Shown here one piece after another: positions 20,374-31,277 of a stretch of 49,983 nt of DNA. Position numbers and translations under genes: made by a program. The notes below the pieces were generated by a model. That model saw nothing but the letters and a program-made list of their open reading frames with translations, was not told where the DNA came from and searched no databases. Position 1 is the stretch's first letter. Every line of letters begins with the position of its first letter. This DNA comes from Panaeolus papilionaceus (lineage: Eukaryota > Basidiomycota > Agaricomycetes > Agaricales): NCBI GenBank assembly GCA_015501605.1, contig JADNRZ010000058.1:1-49983 (forward strand), given 5' to 3'.

Positions 20374-21420
20374 GCCTTAGTGGCTAGATTCATGCATGAG
20401 TGAGTGCATTTTTACTGTGGGGGCTCATGCATCCAAAGTGCAAAAATGCACTCGAGTGGATTTTAGCACTCTGACCACTTCAGATGCCTATACAGGCCTG
20501 TTGGGGGGGTAGGGATGGTTCAGTACATCGGGGACATGGTAAACAAGCATAAACAATGTTATGAACAGTGAGCAATGGGGCTTGCTCACTGCCTACAGCA
20601 ACAACAGGGAACATTGGGCTCATGAGGACTTTTAAAATAATAATAATATATTAATTGCTTATTTTAAAATATACACCGCAGGCGGTAGCATTGTCCAGGG
20701 GGTGGATTCACAATTATTGGTTTGGATGACATTCTATTTTTAGAATCTCATCACACCAATGGTGCTCAATATGCCTGCTCACTGTCCACAAAGATGATGG
20801 GGCACATTGGGCTCAGGAGGATATTGATAATAGGATTAATACAGTGCAGCACCGTCATGTGATACACCAAATGTGGCAAATTGGCCTTCAAAGCCCAATA
20901 TTGCAGAATATGATTAAGTGATGTCTAAAAACAACAGGTTGGCTGATTATAGTACATAGATACATATTTGAAAATGTTAAGATCATTACAAAATATATAT
21001 CTGCTGTCTTTCAATCTGCAAAGTCACAGTGTATAATTGGGTGGTGAGCAACTGCACCAGAAAACACCCTGTTTTCATCGCTCTAGTGTACTAGAAGGAG
21101 GGTCTCAAGAATAATAATTTCTTTTCAAATCAATTAAGCATATCTACTAGATGCGAATACAAGTTATTTTATAAATATCTGTGAAGAATTGACGAAAATA
21201 TGAGCAGCACAAAAAGTGTATCATACAGTGGTGGTGTATCACGTGACGGTGCTGCACTGTATACTAAATTATGAATTTTAAAATACGCAGCATGGGCGCC
21301 AGCAAGCGGTATTGGGTGGATTAGCATTCGTTCGTTTGGATGATGTTCTAATAATAGGACTCATTTTTGATGGGACTTGTTCCCCATCAAAAATCCCATT
21401 CGGGCACTTTTGCTTCTGTT
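20374..21420 (+). repeat. Left terminal inverted repeat of the KDZ element
   Basis: Pairs with 42620-43248 in inverted orientation, roughly 85% identical by eye, including the AACAGGCCTGTATAGGCAT-like region, the CAATGTTCCC...GTAGGCAGTGAGCAAG stretch and the region around 21270-21400. The left arm is longer because of the 418-bp MITE at 20842. Near the end, GAGTGCATTTTT and AAAAATGCACTC (20401-20452) form a subterminal hairpin. Confidence 0.8.
20842..21259. mobile_element. 418-bp MITE with TA duplication
   Basis: Ends CAGTGCAGCACCGTCATGTG and inverted CAGTGCAGCACCGTCACGTG, continuing to GATACACCA. Flanked by TA at 20840-20841 and 21260-21261. The uninterrupted right TIR of the KDZ element lacks it. 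CAGT termini and TA target suggest a Tc1/mariner-like family. No coding sequence. Confidence 0.75.
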
Positions 21421-21754
21421 GGCCTTGATAGAAATAAATATATTTGAATACTTTCTTTGTGTTTTCATGAGCGCCCAAATGCTATCCAGTATTTTAATAC
21501 ACCCAGAATTTTTGTTGGAGCATGATTGGAGGTAGAAAGTTAGGACGATGTGTTTCATTTGCTGATGTCACGTTATCAACCACATCATTTTCCTGTTTCG
21601 GTAATTTTCAAACTTCCCTTATCACCATTGATCTTTATTCACCCATGACTGCTCTCGCTCCGAATCTGATCCTTTATTCATGTAGGTCATCTGATTTCCA
21701 AGGTCTGAGGTACATCTCTGAATAATATATTATCATACAGTTCCTTCTAGTATC

Positions 21755-24700
21755 TCAGTCGGTCTCCTCGACAACCCCATCATTCAGTCCAGAAATGTCG
21801 TCCTCCACCTCTTCATCATCCACGTCATCATCGTCCTCTGATTCAGGAATCTCCAGTCCATCGCCTTCTCCGTTGACGAGGAGATCAGAAGGTGAGAGTT
21901 CACCCAATGGATCCTGCCAAGTCGCCCTAAACATGTCGTGCAGGGCTAGTTGGTGGTCACTCTGCTTGACCGCAATTGCCCCCAGTCCCTCTGCCAACAC
22001 CTTATCTCCCACGACACATTTTCCTTTCAACCCCAACCACCAACTGCTTTTCCACTTCAAATATGCGAGCACTCGTCGCATCTCTTCCTTCAACAACATA
22101 ACCTCCTCCGTTGCACGCTTTGCTCATGCCCTACTCTTTGCCCACTCGATCATCAACAAGCTATCGCTTTCGTCATCACCGTCCGGTTTACGTGGCATCC
22201 ACCAAATCCACAATATAGTCCTCCCCGTTTCCCCTGTCCCATCAGCTTGGGTTCTCACTCTACCCTCCACAATCTTAGCTGGCGGGATCTTCTTGTTGGT
22301 TGGCATTGGTTTGTCCACCTCTTCCCACTCTGTTATCAAATCCTTGTCCTCTAATGTCCCCTTTCTTCCAGTTTTGGGCTTCAGACATTCAGCGTCCTGG
22401 AAGCTTCTGATGTCATCATCATCAAGAATTTTCAACACCTTCTCCCACTCCCCTGGACCGGCAAGTTTCAACTTCGCCTCTCGGGCCCAATGGTATTTGT
22501 CACCTGCTGCACATGCCTTCTGGTGAACGCGATTAATGACTGTGCGTGATCTTGTTGATTCATGTTGTCCTTGAGAATCGGTCTGCTTATGCTTTACCAG
22601 GCGGCTTTTTAGACAAAGATTATGTCGTAACAACTTTAAGGCATTGTAACATTGCGAGGTACACAGCTGGTGTTCCATTTCCGCGAGTCCTAGATAACAC
22701 ACAACCTCCCTTAGCTTCTCAGGGATCAACGACGGTAGCCAGATCGTGAAGTCTTCAGGGTGCTCGGGCTCAACCACTGGCCCCGTTTGTTTGGCGAGGT
22801 TAGCTTGGTGTTGCAGGAGACCAGGCATGTAGATTGGGAGTAGTAACTCCCAGGTGCGTATTCTTGTTTTCAATGTATTTTGTTGTTCCGTGAGCCCTGA
22901 ATCTTGACGCGCAGTTGCGCGGTCTGTTAGGTTCTCAGCAAATCGACGTAGACACCGTCTTTGTGGAGCCAGGTCAGTTCATAACGTCTTTCATGTGTTT
23001 TGAAATAAATATTCTTACTGAGCATTTTCTATTGCAATCCCCATTCCGATATACGTGTCTGCACTTGTTTCATGCAATGCTTTCCCTCCGTCCTTCAACT
23101 GTTTTTCCTCTTCCTTGGCCAACTCCTTACGGACGTCACTCTCGGTAAATTCTATCACGTGATCATCAATATCATTCAACCTCACAGAAATATAGGACAA
23201 CAATCACCTTGGACTTCAACCATGTACGGATTAGGAACGTCTTTCAGGTATGTGTCTGACTCCCATACACAACACATACTTTCCCACTTATCCACTACTC
23301 CAGGGGACAGAGATGCAGTCAGGCCCTTGTGAGCCTCAACCTGTAAGTTGCGATCCGCTACTGCAGCGCGATATCGCCGTAGCAGTGTCAGATGCATCAC
23401 GATGTACTTCAAGAAATTCCACCAGTTAAGGTGGTCGTCAACGACGTCATGTCGCGACCCAGGGCCTTGTGTTTTTGTTGAATTCCCCAAGCAGTTGTGA
23501 ATGGCCCACACGCGTTCGGGTGTCTCTCCATCTGTCAAACCAACGCCAGGTATGAAGTTGAACGAAAACTGCTGATGATTGTCCGTTTGGTGATGCATTG
23601 GTTCATGGAGCTTGGGGATAGCAGGGATCAGACAGATGGAGTCGGGAACGGGCTTGAGTACATCGGGCCATAGGTCTTGCATGCGAGTATATAGATTTAC
23701 AAACCATTGGCATGCTATATCGTAGCTGACAATGATAACCGCTAATTTATGGAACACTTCGAGTGCCGATGCGAAAATAAAATCCATGTTCGCGTATCTG
23801 TTCATGCAACGAGTCTGGTGTATTAAATAAATATTGTGTGATTGTAGTTGGTAATATTTTAACACATACCTCTCTCCCTTTTGAAGGTTTCCGATGCCTT
23901 GTGGAAGAACCATGTCGGACCTTCCACAAAATATACCCCCCACCCCAGTATATCTCAACCCCTGAGAAAAACGGCTGTTGGCCTGCACGATAGCTTGAAA
24001 TCCGACACACGTGCTTATCTGACACGCCCATCATTAGTATCAATGGTAGTTTTATGACAAGCATCATCAATCACTCACCTTGTCACCACTCTTCCCCTGA
24101 CTCCGTACATAGTGCTCGTAGTCTTTTCGTGGCAGCATGTACGCCATCCCCATACCTAGTCCAGGATCCTGGTCGTAATTGGATACAATCTGGTTTTTCA
24201 AGTGGAAATTGGCGTCCATGCACACAATGAGAGAATACAGAAACCTAGAACGATGCGACCTTGCTTTAGTACGTCATCATAAGCTAATGCTGAACTACTC
24301 ACTTCTTGTCTGCAGGTGCGTTCTTCCAGGTATCGGGAAGGTTTTTGCCTGGATGAGGACATGACGAGCACTCTATCCCCATCGATCCCAGTTTAACCCC
24401 CTCTATCCCTTTTGGATCATGCGCGCAACCACCCCACTTTAACATTGCGAGATGACGGAACTGGGTAGTCATCCTCATTAGCTGTCAGTATTTTGCTTTT
24501 GGGGTCTTGATCCTGGTACAGTCTGTTCTCTTCTCTAACCCCCGATAGAAGTCATATATCGCGGCCTTGGTCGTTAGCGAGAATTTGTGTAAGAGCTCCA
24601 GGAGCTCAAAGGTTGCAGCCGTTTGGATTACTCGTTGGGACGATGGATAGATTCGGCGGCATAGGAGCTGAATATAGTGGGATTCCTCCCTATTGCATCC

Positions 24701-25553
24701 GCAGAAATCCATGGACACCTCGTGTATACCATTGGTATGAAGAACGCTCATGTTGGTGTGACACAGGACGGGATTTGCGCACGACATGCTTGTGTGATTC
24801 AGTTGGATTCTGAGGCCCAGATCTTTTAGTGACATTGGTGTGAAGCGTGTTCCTGTCCACATCTGGGAATGAGGTAAGTAATTGTCCCGATCCTATTCAA
24901 CTTCTAACTGACCTCTATTCAGTGAAAGGGTAATCACTTGTGTTGCTTCATGATACATTCCTTGCACACCAGATCTGGCAAGAAGCACTCCGAGGAACAA
25001 CGATAGATTGGGTCTCCTTGAGCCTCAGGTTTGCGTCCTTTAGCCACACAGTCTAGGCACTTGTTAATCTTGTGAAAGTTGCTGCGGCCAGAAAGTTTGC
25101 AGATCTCGTCAAGATACATAGATCTATAATGTTCTTTCCAGACAACATGGGGCTGTTTCTGTTCAAGTTGGTGAGTAAAATCATTATTGATGAGACCTTT
25201 AAATTTTTATCTTACTGATAGTTTGCTTCTAGGTGTTCTCTTCTTTTTATTCTTAACCCCGTCTCCGTTCATCTCCATTCCTTTTTCACCAAAAACATTG
25301 CCTATTGCAGTCTCCATGAACAATGTCCCACCTGGAGGATCCAACACATACTCAGTACTGTCCACCGGCGCCCACGAACTCAGTCGTTCCCATTTATCCT
25401 TCGCAACATCGATGATCCTTTCCGACTTTGGGACTATGCCTCGCATGCCAGCCCCTGTCCTGATCTCTGTTTCAATTACCCTGACAGAGTGATAATCTTC
25501 GTTGTCATCGGGCAGCGAGAAGAAGTAGGAAGTTCCATTGTTCTTTGGCATCG
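21755..25553 (-). pseudogene. KDZ transposase, decayed
   Basis: Multi-exon gene. Exon 1 25553-25216 (MPKNNGTSYFFSLPDD), a 57-bp intron, exon 2 25158-24913 with the Cys cluster (CLDCVAKG...CSSECFLPDLVCKEC), a 50-bp intron, then a cluster-linked region (SLKDLGLRIQLNH, FCGCNREESHYIQLL). The core has MDANFHLKN, TCVGFQAIVQAN, GIGNLQKGERY, SYDIACQW, TPERVWA and GPGSRHDVVDDHLNWWNF; Asp of the first and fourth and Glu of PERVWA are the likely catalytic residues. The C-terminus has WAKSRA...EEVMLLKEEMRRVLAYLKWK and an acidic tail. Stops TGA occur at 24934, 24919, 24485 and 22124; at 24934, 24919 and 22124 the family would have Arg, so CGA to TGA is likely. It would cut and paste the element from its TIRs; this copy is inactive. 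Confidence 0.85.
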
Positions 25554-26453
25554 TTAAAGTTAGGAGAATGTGTACGGACGTTGGAATTACGCGGTATTGT
25601 TGCTCTGTGATAAGTTTTCCTGGATTGTCGTTCACCGATCCAGGAGTATCTATGAGTACCACGTGATGGACTGATGTGCAGCGTCAACTGATGGACTTTA
25701 GCAGACAGTATTGCAGTATAGACATAAGCATCGCATTCTTCCGTCTATCCCGCCAGAAACACACCCATATTGTAAATAGGTGCTGCCATTCATGTATTCT
25801 ACGTATTCCTATGAGTTAATATCAAATTTATGCAATTTATGGACTTGAATGGTAGCAAATGATGGAACTCTGAGCTAAATGAGCTGAGCATGGTGATCTC
25901 GGATTGACCAGTTTTGAACAACAGCCTATTACATGACCACCTCAGCATGCTTTAACAGGAAAAATTATGGTAGACGAAAGGATGGACCATTAAGATATGA
26001 TTTATGTATTAAAATACCAGAAGAACAATGAATTATGACTGTGGTTCAAGAAGTGGGTCAATCCGATGATAAACGATGTTAGCAAACGAGAAAGTCTCTC
26101 CGTCCATTTTGTGGTTCTTGCCACATCGCCGAAAAATCAAAATTTTTACAGATTCTGACAGCCCTAAGTCGTAGTATATCACATATGAGTCTATTTATTC
26201 ATTTTTCAAACATTATGGTACTCAGTTTGTGATTTACTTCGAGACGATGGTGATTTCGGGGTGCCAATGTTCTCCCGATTTGGACATCAGTGTGGCTAAG
26301 TATCTTGACAGCTTCTGTCAAGCGACGATCTTGACATTTTCTGTCATACAATGAAAGGAGAAAAGACCACCAAAGTGGAGGATAAGTGTTGTTATTATTT
26401 AAAGTATGGTTTTCTCGCCTACGTAACACATAGTGATTACTGATACTTTCTAG
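25554..26453. other. Spacer between KDZ transposase and small gene
   Basis: About 900 bp, AT-rich. Likely holds the transposase promoter (minus strand) and the first exon(s) of the gene at 26454, but no start could be fixed. A TTTCTAG acceptor ends it at 26453. The minus strand 26199-26495 is open but has no recognised motif. Confidence 0.3.
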
Positions 26454-26809
26454 GCATATTGGACAAGAGCGAGCTAAAGCACGAGAACGTTCCAAACGGT
26501 CTGCCTATGATGATGCATTTGGTAGAGGACTGGATAAACTAATAGGTCCGTAATCTAGACGACAGGAAAAAGAATCTGAGGTTGAGGCAGAGAAGAGGAA
26601 AGAGAAGCACAGAGTAGCGCAGGCCCGTTACCGTGAACATAATAGGGTGCAGTTGCGTATCAAGGCATGGGAATACCGGTGAGTAGGCCATTGTAGACCA
26701 AAGTCACATCACTGAATGCTCAGCCAGACGTTGCAAGGCCTTGAAAGCATCAATTGACCGTGATGAAGAGGAGTTTCAAAGACTATGGGCAATGGAGGAT
26801 GATGACTGA
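26454..26809 (+). pseudogene. Small basic-region protein gene (KDZ element passenger)
   Basis: After a TTTCTAG splice acceptor the frame reads GQERAKARERSKRSAYDDAFGRG, a TAA at 26551, then RRQEKESEVEAEKRKEKHRV and AQARYREHNRVQLRIKAWEYR. A GTGAGT...CAG intron (26679-26727, 49 bp) joins in phase to RRCKALKASIDRDEEEFQRL and an acidic end with TGA at 26807. The xARYREHNR segment resembles the basic region of bZIP-like proteins, and most of the chain should be helical. Because the frame is kept on both sides of the TAA, that stop is probably a recent mutation. The 5' end is not found. DNA binding is an inference. Confidence 0.45.
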
Positions 26810-26980
26810 GGGTAGAAATAAATAAATAGATTTAAATTCATCGATCTACACACAACAGCGTAATCTAAGTAAAACGACGATGACATGACGCAGGCAGTTC
26901 TTCAAGGTTCGGTGAAGAGGCCCTCCATTTCTGGGAGAGTCCGCTGAGACCTATTGCAATGTGCTCGCCTTCCTCAATAC

Positions 26981-27784
26981 TCATATCCCACATATCTTCT
27001 TCTTCCTCATCGTCAGCTTCAAGTTCCATAGCACCCCCTTGTCCTTCACATCTTCATCCCAATCTCCCTCACGGCCTGCCTGCTTGTTCTCATCCTCGGC
27101 CCCGTTCTCGTCCTTGACCTCCTCCACATCCTCCATTTCTGCTGCATCCTCGCTCTGTCTGTTGTCGTCTGAGTCATCGTCAAGATACTCCACTCCCGGT
27201 GTTGCACGTGCTTTCCCTTTTCTGATCCGAGTGCGTGCAAGCGATGCGCGGCATGGTGGAGATGGGGAGAGAGCACAAAAGGAGGCTGTTTCGTCACTGC
27301 TGGTGCTCAAAGCTGAGGAGCAGGGGGAATTGAGGCTGGTGTCATCATCCAGATGTCCTCTAAGAGCAGGTTCACTAATATTGTCGTGGAACCACCTGTG
27401 CTGCTCCCATTCTTCGTCATCCAGTCCTATGGGGCTCAGGGAGCAATCCCATGTGCTAGATCCGGGCCATGGATTGCCTGGACCTTCTCCTCGATTCTGC
27501 GCGTGTGCCAAGTAAATCAAGTTGGATATTCCGGCTAAAACCACCCATGAGAATTCTTGTGGGGGTGGGAGGTGAAAACTGAGGGAGGGCGACCCAGTAG
27601 GTGTGTTGTCAGGAGCGCAAAGTAGTGGGACAGGAGAGGGGGGTGGAGAATATGAGGAAATTGAATGGGGAGAGAGGTTGATCTCCCATTGGTCAGGGGG
27701 AGCCTCTTGGTAGTTGAGAGAGTTGTCGTCAGAGTTATCGAATTCAATAGACTCGAGCTGTTCGGGTGTGGGGAAAGGTGCCAT
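26981..27784 (-). CDS. Acidic protein of unknown function (KDZ element passenger)
   Basis: 267 residues from the ATG at 27784 (MAPFPTPEQLESIEFDNSDD). Pro- and Ser-rich N-terminal half; LDDEEWEQHRWFHDN near residue 120; two acidic blocks, VEYLDDDSDDN and a long Glu/Asp run near residues 205-250 (EMEDVEEVKDENGAEDE); Lys-rich end (KLTMRKKK). One hydrophobic stretch (WVVLAGISNLIYLA, about 80-95) is too short to claim a membrane segment. It lies between the small gene and the divergent multi-exon gene inside the KDZ element. I do not recognise the family. The frame is intact, unlike the transposase. It may have more exons downstream. Confidence 0.5.
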   Translation of the reverse strand: MAPFPTPEQLESIEFDNSDDNSLNYQEAPPDQWEINLSPHSISSYSPPPSPVPLLCAPDNTPTGSPSLSFHLPPPQEFSWVVLAGISNLIYLAHAQNRGEGPGNPWPGSSTWDCSLSPIGLDDEEWEQHRWFHDNISEPALRGHLDDDTSLNSPCSSALSTSSDETASFCALSPSPPCRASLARTRIRKGKARATPGVEYLDDDSDDNRQSEDAAEMEDVEEVKDENGAEDENKQAGREGDWDEDVKDKGVLWNLKLTMRKKKICGI

Positions 27785-27996
27785 ATCTGATGTTTTGAAT
27801 GTGACCTTTGATGATGAAGAGGAAGGTATGTTTGAGGGAACGAGAAGATTGAAGGAACGAGAAAGATTAGAAATGTCAAGTGTTTGGCAAGAGTTTGGTT
27901 GAACTTATGATCACGACCACTCTTGGCGTTTACACCACATGGTACAGTCATGATACCAAGTACCAATCAAATGAATTTGTTCTGCAATGTTGATAA

Positions 27997-28160
27997 GCCA
28001 ATGGATATGCTCCTGAGCAAAGAAAAGGAACGAAAAAAAACACACCGATTTTTCCCCTCTTCATCACCACCCACCATACCGAACACTATCTCTCAAATCT
28101 CTACGGCACGTTTCCTTCTCCAGATAGGGTCAATCCCGGTGCCTTCCGTGGCAGACAACA
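27997..28160 (+). pseudogene. Multi-exon KDZ passenger gene, exon part before gypsy C
   Basis: Open frame from after the TAA at 27994 up to the insertion, ending ...PGAFRGRQHVYL once joined in phase to 40012 onward. The true 5' end (a start codon or a splice acceptor) is not decided. Element C entered between codon bases and duplicated CAACA. The frame continues exactly when the element and one duplication are removed, so this was an exon before the insertion. Confidence 0.6.
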
Positions 28161-28488
28161 TGTTACGTCGACTCTTTTCTTCTTCATCTTCTCTTTACCT
28201 TATCTGGACTACTATCTCTCTTCATCTTATCTTCGTGTACTATCATCTCTCTTTGTACTTATATTCCGTCTATTTCCTATCCCCGGAGCCCCACCTTTTC
28301 CTCCTATCTACGACTCCCACTCCACCTTCACTCCTGTTGTCGCTCCACTTCATTTTCCTATCTATGACTCACCTTCTTACTCATCTCTCTCACATTTATG
28401 ACTCATTTCTACTGCGGACCATACTTGTGACTCAAATATCTCTCACCTTATCTACTTGACGTGTGCACGCACAGCCTCGCTAGATATC

Positions 28489-28496
28489 TATATAAA
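28489..28496 (+). promoter_or_regulatory. TATA box of the element C LTR
   Basis: TATATAAA. RNA start is expected 25-35 bases downstream, which falls on AGCTAGTTCTTT at 28523-28534. The box is kept in the A and B LTRs. Confidence 0.65.
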
Positions 28497-28522
28497 CACC
28501 GTAGTTTATACCCTTGTTCTTC

Positions 28523-28534
28523 AGCTAGTTCTTT
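28523..28534 (+). other. Predicted start of R, complementary to the PBS
   Basis: AGCTAGTTCTTT, 34 bases after the first T of the TATA box. It pairs with all 12 bases of 28721-28732. Confidence 0.65.
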
Positions 28535-28720
28535 AACTTCGAATAGAACAACAACTTCTACGACGATCTTACTCTTCTCGCTCTCTTCTAAGACAATACC
28601 AGCGTAGCGTGCGCACGCAGTGGCATTCTTAGAACGATACTCAAACTCTGTCGCACGACTGAACCGATTCCAACTAGCTCAAAGGCCTTAACCGCAAGCG
28701 CCCGTCGGGCTACCGTAACA

Positions 28721-28732
28721 AAAGAACTAGCT
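28721..28732 (+). other. Self-priming primer binding site of element C
   Basis: AAAGAACTAGCT immediately follows the LTR and is the exact reverse complement of 28523-28534. As in Tf1/sushi elements the RNA 5' end could fold back, be cut and prime minus-strand synthesis without a tRNA. Confidence 0.75.
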
Positions 28733-28755
28733 ACCCCAACGCACACCGTCCGTAA

Positions 28756-29337
28756 TTTACGAGACGGCACCTCTCATACAAAACGGCAACCCGGAAGAAG
28801 AACACCAGCACCAGACCTCGATCAGGAACCTCCAGCCAAGCTACCTCTCCTGTATCGACTAGCAGCAGAGGATTACGATTCCCGCTCAGAAAGAAGAAAC
28901 CCTGGGGAAAATTAGAAACGTCCAAGAAAGAACAACAGAAGACCAACGACCCTCTCTCCGAACCAGACCCAGAAACTGAACTAGAATCCCAGACCAACGA
29001 ACAAGAAGAACTCGACACTCCTGTATCACACAGCGAACAAAGAGAATTCCCAGAAACCGAACAAGAATCCCAGACCAACGAACAAGAAGAACTTGACACC
29101 TCAGCATCAGCCAGCGAACCAAGAGAATCCCCAGAGACCCCAGAACCTACCGAACCCACAAACGAACCAGAAGAAATCCCAGGCACACCAGAAGAACCCT
29201 TGAAAGAACCCGAACAACCCCTTGACGTCTCCCTTGCCCTCAGTCAACCAATTGAACCATACGACCCCAGAGAACTGGACTACACTATCACCAGAACTCC
29301 AGTCTTTAGCACCGAAATCCCTTCGTTCTCTACCAGC
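28756..29337 (+). other. Open leader frame upstream of gag (element C)
   Basis: 194 codons in frame with gag, no stop and no ATG. Basic at first (RKKKPWGKLE), then Glu/Pro/Gln-rich with a duplicated unit (ESQTNEQEELDT twice, about 81 nt apart). Same in element A. Either a non-AUG-started N-terminal extension of Gag or a leader without coding role. Confidence 0.55.
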
Positions 29338-30507
29338 ATGGCGACTGCAACTCTCACTCACCCCCCAGGAGGCCGCTCTGCCTCTTCTTCGAGACCTGGA
29401 GGGACTGTCCAAGATCGCTCCCAGAGAGGACTCTCCGGACCACCTGAAGGAGACCCCAACCCCGGAACCAATGATGAAGGACAAGGCAACCCCGACCCTC
29501 CAGGCAACCCCGGTCCCGGCAATGGCCCACAAGATGACCCAGCTGCAGAAGCGTTCAAAAACGCCATGAAGAAAGAAGTCAACCTTGGCGCACCTGAGAA
29601 ATTTGCAGGAGATCGCACAAAGACCAAACATTTCATCACCGAATGCCGATCCTATCTCCACATCAACCGACACATCTACAACAATGATGATCTAAAGATT
29701 GCCTTCATCCTGTCTTACTTCACTGAAGGACCGAAGGGAGAAAGAGAGGCGATGGACTGGAAACGCTGCTTCCTTGCTGGAAAGTTTGACGATGCCCAAA
29801 GGAACAGAACCGCGGTTTCCTATGGAAGGTTCAACGACTTCCTTAAAAAATTCAATGAAGACTTCGCCCCACGACTTGGACAAGACCACGCCAGAAAGGA
29901 CCTCAAAAACATCCAACAAGAAGGGAATGTCGAGTCACACAACACCGCTTTCAAGAACCTCATGATCACTGCAGGATATGCTTTCCCTCATACCGACCCT
30001 GACGATGACATTGAACCGATGGAAGACCTGCTGATTGGAATCTATCAAGACTCTCTTAAGAAACCAATCTTGGACAGAATTCGCAACAATGGATACAACC
30101 CCTACACCCTGAAGGAATGGATCGATCGAGCAGCCGAAGTGGACGCCCGTTGGAGGGAATCTTTTCCTTTCCCATTCGACAAGAAACCTGCCAAACGCTT
30201 CACCTCTAACCAGATGGGGTTCAGATTCGCCAATTCCAAGCAAATCAATCTCACTGAAGTTGAGCGTGCAGACCACATGAAGAACGGCACCTGCTTCCGC
30301 TGTCACCAACCAGGTCATATCTCCAAATTCTGCCCCAATCGCGATCTTAAGAAAACGAACCAGAACCAGAACACCAGCAACCGCGATTCCGCCCCGACTA
30401 GAAACCCAAAGGATTTCGCCAAATACATTCGCACCTTCTATCAAGACTTAAACGAAGAACAGCGCGCCGAATTTGCCTCCGAAATGCAAGAACAGGATTT
30501 TTCCTAA
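29338..30507 (+). CDS. gag: Gag of gypsy element C
   Basis: 389 residues from ATG (MATATLTHPPGG) to TAA at 30505. Gag capsid-type domain and one CCHC knuckle CFRCHQPGHISKFC. About 97% identical by eye to the gag of A and fully open. Pol follows in the -1 frame, which is open through and upstream of this stop, with a T5 run at 30498-30502 and an A4 run at 30506-30509 as possible slip points. Confidence 0.9.
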   Translation: MATATLTHPPGGRSASSSRPGGTVQDRSQRGLSGPPEGDPNPGTNDEGQGNPDPPGNPGPGNGPQDDPAAEAFKNAMKKEVNLGAPEKFAGDRTKTKHFITECRSYLHINRHIYNNDDLKIAFILSYFTEGPKGEREAMDWKRCFLAGKFDDAQRNRTAVSYGRFNDFLKKFNEDFAPRLGQDHARKDLKNIQQEGNVESHNTAFKNLMITAGYAFPHTDPDDDIEPMEDLLIGIYQDSLKKPILDRIRNNGYNPYTLKEWIDRAAEVDARWRESFPFPFDKKPAKRFTSNQMGFRFANSKQINLTEVERADHMKNGTCFRCHQPGHISKFCPNRDLKKTNQNQNTSNRDSAPTRNPKDFAKYIRTFYQDLNEEQRAEFASEMQEQDFS

Positions 30508-31018
30508 AAGGTTTCGCCTCAACGTCTAAACCTTATGTATCAGTTTGTTCCGCTTTGATAGCTCACAATGAATCTTTTTCTGTCCCCGTGACTATCAAGT
30601 GTGAACAACTGAGAACCGCCGAACCCCTGCATACTCAAGCCCTCCTTGACTCTGGAGCGGCTGGCATATTCATCGACCAATCATTTGTGAAACTCCATGG
30701 CCTTCCCCTGACTCCACTCAGAACCCCGATCCTAGTCCGAAACGTTGACGGCACTGCAAACAAGAAGGGAACAATTACCCACCGAACGACTCTGAACCTG
30801 AAAATCTACGACAAGATCAAGAAGACCGATTTCCTAGTAACTGGGTTAGGAAATCAGAAGATTATCTTGGGACTGCCCTGGTTGCAGGACACGAACCCCG
30901 AGATCGACTGGAAGAATGCTTCCTTAAACTGGCGGACCCCTACTGTTAAAGACGAACCCGACAGAGAAGAACGCTTGAACAGCACGAAGAACCCGATTCC
31001 CGACTGGTACCCAACTGA
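30508..31018 (+). pseudogene. pol: Pol of element C, part 1 (protease)
   Basis: Frame -1 to gag, reading KGFASTSKPY then the protease with LLDSGAAGIFIDQSF (about 30645) and the flap-side IILGLPWL. It ends at ...DWYPT where the foldback element entered; the frame resumes in phase at 34978 when one CAACTGA is removed. Confidence 0.9.
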
Positions 31019-31277
31019 GACTCGTGATTACCACTTTTATGACAACAGCAGGGCAGTTGCCCTAGACCGATATGTGCTGATTTCACCTGCTGCCCTTGAT
31101 TTATGAAATTTGCCTGCCATAATATCTATGAAAACAGACCAGGGAACCATTGGTGACCGTTTTCATGGTCATTTTCATAGTTGGCAGGCCAATTTTCATA
31201 GCAATATTATATATGCCATTGCTATTTTCATGCTTCCCTCTGCGATTTTCAAAGCATTTTCATAGCTAGGCTTGCGA

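Larger units (their letters stand above)
28161..28720 (+). repeat. 5' LTR of gypsy element C
   Basis: TGTTACGTCGAC...CTACCGTAACA, 560 bp. The U3 part is made of CT-rich runs (TCATCTTCTC, ATCTCTCTTCATC), followed by a TATA box and the R start. Confidence 0.95.

Noticed and set aside
27923..28459. Open frame running from the passenger gene into the LTR
   Set aside because: It crosses the insertion boundary at 28161, and the passenger gene is read in another frame.
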